DNA of 64,000 nucleotides. It comes from Apiotrichum sp. Y4204. Its lineage: Eukaryota; Basidiomycota; Tremellomycetes; Trichosporonales; Trichosporonaceae. The DNA is taken from positions 303,849 through 367,848 of the forward strand of contig JAMYHL010000069.1 of the NCBI GenBank assembly GCA_025531455.1. The letters are read 5' to 3'. The notes beneath the pieces are model-generated. The model made no database searches, was not told the origin of the DNA, and saw only the letters and a program-made list of their open reading frames with translations. Positions 57,501 to 64,000 of the stretch are shown piece after piece. How positions within the stretch are numbered: the stretch's first letter is position 1; each line of letters begins with the position of its first letter. The translations under genes and the position numbers were made by a program.

Positions 57501-60500
57501 AGAAATGATAGCGATGAGGATGCTGTTCCCGTAAAACGAGCTTTCTTGCCTCTTGGCCTCATGCCTCTTGGCACCATGCCCAGTGCTCTGGAGACGCCCA
57601 TGTGGGCCAGGGATCGAGATCGTGGCGGCGCCGCGCATCAGGGTTCTGGGCGGTGGGCAGGGTGTGAGGGGCTCAGCCACCGCATCCGGCACCTGGGCAC
57701 CTGGGAGTCTGGGAGTCTGAGCGTCTTGTGCCATTGCTTCCTTGCTCCTTCCGAGCTTGCGAGCGTGGCTCACCTTGGGATCTTGAGTCTCGGGGGGTTT
57801 GACTGACTCGGAGAAAGCGCGACTCATGCCGTAGCCACGCCGCCACATTTACAATCTAATTCGGTTTGGCGGTGTTGATGGGTCGGGACTCAGGGAAGAT
57901 CTCATCGTCGGGCCCAAATGAAGAGGACAGACAAGACGGGCTCAAGCACACGACCATGCAGAATGCCCACGGATGCACGGATCCAACAATCCTACACAGA
58001 TCGTATCGAGCCTGGGGAATCAACAGGACGGCCGCCACGAAGTCTCAGAAGCAAGCGCAGGCGTTGCTCGCTCGTTCTTGAACAGTGGGCGCGCAGCGCC
58101 GTGCCGACGGTTGCCTCGCCTACTCCTGCGCCTCCCAGCCTCAAGGGTAGCTTCGGAGTGGCCGAAGGGGTTGCTTCTCAGCTCTCTGCGCGTGAAGTAT
58201 ATCGCAGATCGAAGTCGCCGAGGAGCTTGAAGCGACACGGACAGCATGCGGTGTACTCGATGGTTAACCGCCGAGCTGCGGGCTTGTGCATGATTAGATT
58301 TCGCTCCCTGTGATGCGATGGGCTTAATCTCCCCGAATGCTGTTATTAATGAATGGCGGCGTGCTTGCCAGATCCCCGCCGAACTACCAGCCAGCATCTG
58401 CAGAAGGCCCCACCATCAATTAGCACAGACAAGAGTAGTGGAATGACGGCCCATTCGATGCACAGACTGGTGGTCCCTGAGGCCCCGGAGCTCGTCCATC
58501 GGGTACGAGCCCGGCCCGCTCGACCCGCACCAGCCGCACCCTTCTGTCGGTTCCGCCGCGGGCTAGGGCATGTGCAGATGGTCGTTGTGCAGATGGTCGT
58601 ACAACACTGGGCGCACTGGTCCTCTGGCATGCCGCTGCTGCAGGGCGCGACGGCATCGGTGCCGGCGTGCCGTAAGGTGGCAACTAAGGCGTTGTGATCA
58701 CGGACAATTGGACTCCATCTACACAGCTGTACGGATGCGACTCGTGGGTCCCTCTGATGTAGCTGTGTAAACTGGCGACTGGCCCCACGACTCTGGTCAC
58801 CGTTGCCATCATGGCGTTGCCATCATGGCCGAGTGGTCGCCATCATGACCACGCTAATCGTCACCTAGATAGTTCGATCTCGCTAGCTCTCTAGCGCCGC
58901 TACGCATGCTGATATACGGTTTGCATTATGTACATGTATACGCACAGGGACCCGCGCTGCGTGCACCAGAGTACGTGCCCTACTACATAATAATACGCTT
59001 CACCGTTACATTGAGACGTGATATCACCAGGTTGGGGGTGGGTGCCACCCGGCACTGCGGGGTCACAGTTACTGTGGCCACCGAGGCGACGAACATCCTG
59101 CGCAAAGATGCAGAGGGTGCTGTAATGCTGTCAACACACTCCACCCCCGCCCCTGTAACTCATACTGTAACTCTTGCAGGCTGGAAGCAAAACTTCGGCC
59201 CTGTTCAGCCCGAGCATCACGCATCACGCACTCTGTTAAACATTGACCTAAAAGTGGGCCTTGCGAGCTTGCGCACTTTGCTTACGAGTTTGCGCATTCA
59301 GGACCTCAAAGTAAAGTGTTCATACGGGCTGGGTGGCCCGATCATGGCCGAGATGTCAACGACGCCAAGGTGGGACCTGCGGCCACAGCCATCACCTCAA
59401 GTTGACGGCAGGCTCGAGTTGACGGCAGGGCTAACCCAAGAGGCGAGCCGAAACCGGAATGCAGTGAGCGGGTAGAATGAGATGCGTAAGAGGCTGCTCC
59501 GTCAACCTGACCTGTCCTGTCCTGAGGGGCAGGAGTAGTGTGTACTGTTCGAGCTAAAGCTATTTTTTTTTTTTTTCGACCCGCTAGGCGGCACACTGCC
59601 CGTAATGCCCGTGTGTGCCGAGCACAACGCCTTTACTTTTTTACCTTTTGCCGGATAGATTGCGGGTCCAGGAGATACACAGGATATGCAGGATCGCAGG
59701 ATATGCTCGGCGTGAGGGTTCAGCCGAGCACAGGGGAGAAGGCTTGGCTTGACAATTACTCTCAAAGCAAGCCTGGGAAGCCTCTGTCTCTTGTGCCGTG
59801 TTGGCTGCCCTTACTGACGCCCGATCTCATGCCCGATCTGCCTGCCCGAGAATGAATGAAAATATGACGGAAATGCGCTCTGCCAACACAAGGCTAGGGT
59901 GCTAGGGAGAGGGCGGTATGGGGGGCGGCGGCGTTGTTGCGGAACACTTAGTGTCGGGGAGTAAGTAGCTAACATTCGCACATGCACGTATGCAGATGGT
60001 CACCAGCATGGGTAGAGTGTAGGATCTGGGTTGACCATCCTGAACATCCTGTGCCCAGTTCCGTCGCTCCATGCTCCCATCTGCTCCATCTGCTCCTCCC
60101 GGCCTCGGCGATCTTACCTCCTGGTTCCTCCTCCCGGCCCTCCCCTTCTCTAGTAACATGCCAAAGTCAATTCACACAAAATGACCCCATATCGTAAAAA
60201 AGATGGTATACATCTGCTAAGCTTTGCTGCTGTCCCAAAAGGCGCCGCCTCCGCCGACCCAAAAGGGACCCGTAGATCGAGCTAGATCGTCAGGTCTGTT
60301 CCTTGTGGGTCTGCCTCTCATCGTTCTGTGGCCCGCGGCCTGCGGGCGGCTGTGGGCTGGCGCGCTGGCTTTCTCTGGCGGGCTGCCCATCTGCGTTAAG
60401 CACTGTGTAATCATTCTAGTCATTGTGTCACTCCTACCAGTACCAAAAGTGGTCCGTCGGACAGTTTGTGGCACTGTAGCACAACGGCAACGCGGGCCAG

Positions 60501-60730
60501 CTCGGGCACACCGGGCACTTCGGGCACAACCAAAAAAACTAGAGTGTATTGTAGCACGTAAACTAAACCTGCTTTGTGCATGTGTAACACCATGCACCGT
60601 ACTGTATAATGCAGCATGACACCCTATACCGAGCGACGCGAGCGTTGCGCGAGTGCCTGTGAGCCCTCACTCGGGAGCCTCTGACTGAGACTGAGCACAT
60701 ACCCAAGCCCGCGATCTGCACGCAGCGCCT
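51572..60730. other. 9.2-kb gene-free stretch
   Basis: Neither strand has a frame with domain content or a convincing exon chain. Open frames near 54.4-55.4 kb overlap on both strands and look random. Small tandem units occur: (GCTCGCC)5 at 51618-51652, CTAGTCTGGA twice near 56105-56125, GTTGACGGCAGG twice near 59400-59430. No long terminal repeat, transposase or reverse transcriptase is visible. By eye the base composition is less GC-rich than in the genes. Confidence 0.55.
51618..51652 (+). repeat. Five tandem copies of GCTCGCC
   Basis: Five exact 7-bp units, starting 47 bp after the stop of the 489-aa gene, so probably within its 3' untranslated region. Confidence 0.9.
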
Positions 60731-61811
60731 CAACTCATTCACGTCCGCCCGCGCCCGCCCTCTTCTCTCTCAGCCTGTCCGCCCGCCCAGCCCAGCCCAA
60801 GGCCAGCCTCTCCCTCTTTGCCTTCCTCCCCGTGCTCTGCACTTTTGTCCTTCCTCTGCACACCTTCCTTCCTGCGTACCTCCGCGCGCGCCGCCGCCGC
60901 CACCTCCGCCGACGCCTCGTTCACAATCTACGGCAATCCTCCTGGCACCATGCTTAGACAGATGATGCACTCCTGCGCTTCAGGCCCTCTTCTGGCCCTC
61001 ATGCTATACCCCTCTGACTCCTCCCCTCTCTCTCCCTCCCTCTCTCCGTCCGTCGTCAGCCGCCGCTTGTGCTCTCTCCTCCGGTACTCTCCCAGGTTCT
61101 GGTCCACCCCCCGGTTCCATTCCTCGTCACTCCCTCCTCCTCGCCCCCGGGTGTCCACTACGGCGCGCGTTCCTTGCTTCTTGGCCTCCTCCCCCCCTGC
61201 TGCTCACCTTCTCTGGCCCTGGCTTCCTTGGCCTGGTGTCCGCCGTCTGTCAAAGGATCAAAGGCTGTCTGCGTCTGTCTGACGATCGACTCAAAGCTCA
61301 CACATCCCATCAACCCACACACCCACACCACACACCCCATCACGCACCCCGTCACACATTTTCTGGTCTCCTTGTGTACCAGTTCCAGTCGTCCGTGTCT
61401 TGATCTTGATCCTTGGATCCTTGTTCGACCTTGCACCTCATCCCCCTCGTCCTTCTTGCCCTCCCCTCCGCCTCCTTGCCTTCGGTGACTGCGAACAGAG
61501 TTTGGCAGGTTACATCTTCATTCTCCTATCCCAACTCTCTCAATACTACCGTTTCTTGCCATCTTGTCCTGTGATCGACTGCGCTACCAACATACCACTC
61601 AACGTCTCCGACTCGTGCCGCACTCGCCACCACTTTCCCCTCGCCCTCATCCTTTGCCTCCCCTGCGCCACTGTTTCCTGATCCTTTGCGGTCGTCGGCA
61701 TCGATACCACACCCTCCAGTATCTCCTCCGTTGCTCGCGCCAGCCAAATACTCCGAACTCTGCGCCAGCCGTCAACCCCTCGTGATTCTGGCCTTGTCAC
61801 ATATTCAAGGT
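60731..61811 (+). promoter_or_regulatory. Pyrimidine-rich plus-strand leader-like sequence
   Basis: Over 1 kb the plus strand is dominated by C and T (for example CTCTCTCCCTCCCTCTCTCC near 61030), as in long 5' leaders of tremellomycete genes. It ends in CAAGGTAGGT at 61807, a good splice donor. A plus-strand gene starting beyond the window would fit. No acceptor or ATG could be fixed. Confidence 0.3.
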
Positions 61812-64000
61812 AGGTGTCTCTTGTTGTGACGTTGTGGTCATGTCGTTGTTCTCTGTCTCCTGTTGTCGGACCCTTGGATCCTTTGCGTTCTACTTGATCC
61901 CAATTTTGTTGTTTCCGCGTTTGGTTCGGTGACCACTATGCCCTCCACCGCCTTCATCGGGCACTCTTGCGTGAAGCATGCGAATAAAGGTCACGATGTG
62001 CGCAGTGGTACGGTAATGAGGTGGGCGCACAGGCGTGCAAGCTGGCAATGCCAGTGGTCCTTGACCCTCATGCCCTCACCGTCATCGTTGTCCTCCCAAG
62101 GCCAACAGCTGTTGTTTTTTCCTTTTGTCTCCTGCTCTTGCCACTCGGCCTTCGCTTTCTGCTTCTCGGTGCTCGGTGTTGCATCACTACCCCTTCTTTT
62201 CGACCGTGTCATTGTGATTCATGACAATGCACCTTCCCCATCAATCCCACTTTGCATGGAGTGCGTCGGCTGAGCACGCTCTCCCTGACCGCTGGATCGG
62301 GCTGGTTAATGCTCGTGCACTGCACGCCAGGTGGACCGTGCACCATCACCATCCTGCCACGAGTGGCTTGGGCATGCGTGATGCACATCTCAAATCTGCC
62401 TATTTACCTCTGTCACTCTATCACTCGAGAAGGTCGTTGGTCCTGATGTGGTCACCCGCCATTGAGCCACCACTTCTGTGCGATGCCCGATGGCCGTATG
62501 CCAGTTGAGGATTTTTGGATATTTTTTCCTTCCATTCACTTTCTGGGTGTGTTGTCCTGATGAGTGGCTTGGGCAAAGTGGTTCAAGGAAGCAGAGGCTT
62601 TTGCTGCATGTGTTTTGTGGCTTGGCTTTGGGCCCGTGCCGCATGGCCGCTCCTACGGCGAGCGGATCTCGGGAACTGCGGGAACGAGAGGTTAAGATCT
62701 GGAGCGGCGCGGCGCAGGAGAACGCGAGAGCGTTAGTGGCAGCCAAACTCAAACTACCTCTGGAATTGCAATAGTGTGCGCATACGAGTGTCTCGTCCGG
62801 TGGCGGAGGCGGAGGCGGTGATGGTGTGGCAGCGTCAGCCCAGAGACGTCTCGGAGAGGTTCCCCGTGCGGGTGGGTGCCTCTTCACGGCCATAACGTTG
62901 AGGCTACTGGTGCCAGTCACCCGTCTACACCGCCCACTACGCAATCCTGCAATCTGGTGCCCACCTTTCTCGACACCGATTGCGAGAGGTCTGCTGCCAT
63001 GCACGCCTGGCAGAAGCAATGCGTCACCCTAGTCTCCTCTTTCACGTCGGGCCGGGTTCTGGTCTCCAGTGCCACCTCCACAATGACCACTCTTCTGTGA
63101 CAAGAAGGAACTCGGTCCGTTGTCATCCTGCATCCTCGCCGCGTCCCGGCACTGGCCCTCCACTCCACTTTGGGCTACTCACTGCCTTATGGACCTGTTT
63201 TAATGGGAGGAACAACGAGAAGGGGTATCGGGTCGATAAGCTCAGATGGGTCCCTGGAGATTGTGTGCCCCTGGAGCTGTTATGCTGCTTGCACTTGCCG
63301 AATACATCGACTTTGCTTCGTCTGTTGCCCCATATGACCCCTTGTGTCCCACTTGTCGGACCCGCTTCCGTAGTGTCGTTGCTCGGTCGTCTCTCATCTG
63401 TTGGCGTCGTCACTCTCTCGCCGATAAAGCTTTCACTCTGCTGACACCATGCACAGCGCCCACTCTACTGCCACCTGTGTCTCGGTTCGGCAAGTTACCA
63501 CCCCCTTATCCTCGACGACGAGTCGTAATCGACAACGGAGGTTGGCGAAACTACATACCCAGCCGGGTGCAGCTCAGTCTCTTTCAACTTCGACTGATTC
63601 TTCGGCTTTGTCTGACTTTGGATATTCCTGGTATTGGACGCCTCTGATACCGCCCCGTGCCCCACCACTGCAAGAAGTCGTGTGCTTGCAGATCGCCGCA
63701 TACCGCTTCCTGGGGGACATACCTTTCCTTGGACATTGTGGACGCTTCCTGATTGAGTGTTGGTATGTGTACTTGCCTGCTTGTTTCTGGTTGCGACAGA
63801 GTCCAGACATACTGTATTGTGCATTGCGCTGGAGCTCACACTGTGCCCTTAGACCTCTGCTCGTCGCCTTCAAGCCACCTTCGTACGTTGTCGATTTCCG
63901 CCCCGTTGCGTACAGTGTCTCAAACATCCGCATTCTGCCCTTGACTCAAAGCGTTACTCGCGGTACAGGCGCGCGTTTTGGTGGCAACTTGACAACACCT
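61812..64000. other. Right-end stretch without a supported gene
   Basis: 2.2 kb with short frames only. It may be leader or intron of a gene beyond the right edge, given the donor-like site at 61811. I see no conserved protein segment and no RNA gene. Confidence 0.45.

Noticed and set aside
1..64000. CRISPR arrays, prophage, plasmid or transposase genes
   Set aside because: No spaced direct repeats, integrase, transposase or reverse transcriptase motif was seen. The DNA is eukaryotic and intron-rich.

Overview
The window is nuclear DNA of a fungus, most likely a GC-rich basidiomycetous yeast of the Tremellomycetes (a Trichosporonales-type genome is my best guess). The grounds are intron-rich housekeeping genes, with nearly every coding gene interrupted; very short introns (many of 35-56 nt) with a CTAAC/CTGAC-type branch point a few bases before the AG; strongly GC-biased codon use; and fungal-specific proteins (a CFEM/GPI wall protein, a Def1-like factor, a Ypk9-type P5B ATPase). 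There is no bacterial, viral or plasmid signature, and I found no tRNA, rRNA or CRISPR.

Layout. 1-2838 (-): UTP21/WDR36, cut by the left edge. 3105-3929 (+): RWDD2-like RWD protein, divergent from UTP21 over a 266-bp promoter. 4148-6577 (+): unrecognised 711-aa, eight-exon protein. 8059-12764 (-): P5B ATPase (YPK9/ATP13A2 family). 14898-16095 (+) and 17436-18176 (+): ribosomal proteins eS6 and uS15, a tandem pair with a shared promoter element. 20752-27118 (+): HEATR5/Laa1 giant HEAT-repeat protein. 32930-33702 (+): CFEM GPI protein at the end of a 5.8-kb gene-free stretch. 35206-39852 (-): DNA polymerase alpha catalytic subunit. 40685-42777 (-): NOG1 nucleolar GTPase. 45106-48158 (+): DEF1-like CUE/Q-rich protein. 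49914-51571 (+): unrecognised 489-aa protein. 51572-64000: 12.4 kb without a gene I can support; a pyrimidine-rich plus-strand stretch at 60.7-61.8 kb may be the leader of a gene beyond the right edge.

Four of the twelve genes serve ribosome production: UTP21 in the small-subunit processome, NOG1 in 60S maturation, and eS6 and uS15 in the 40S subunit. The others act in DNA replication (POL1), transcription stress (DEF1), endomembrane traffic (HEATR5), vacuolar/lysosomal cation or polyamine transport (YPK9) and the cell surface (CFEM). They look like ordinary chromosomal neighbours, not a cluster. All exon models were built by eye from reading frame, GT/GC-AG signals and family conservation. 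Summed exon lengths are multiples of three for every complete gene.

The points most worth a second look are an eS6 without the usual terminal kinase motif, a GCTGGCNGCTGGC element shared by the eS6, uS15 and (further upstream) DEF1 promoters, a possible short retroposed remnant with a 27-nt A tract, a perfect 17-bp inverted repeat, two GC-AG introns in one gene, two undescribed proteins, and the two large gene deserts. I did not find a convincing new multi-gene system.
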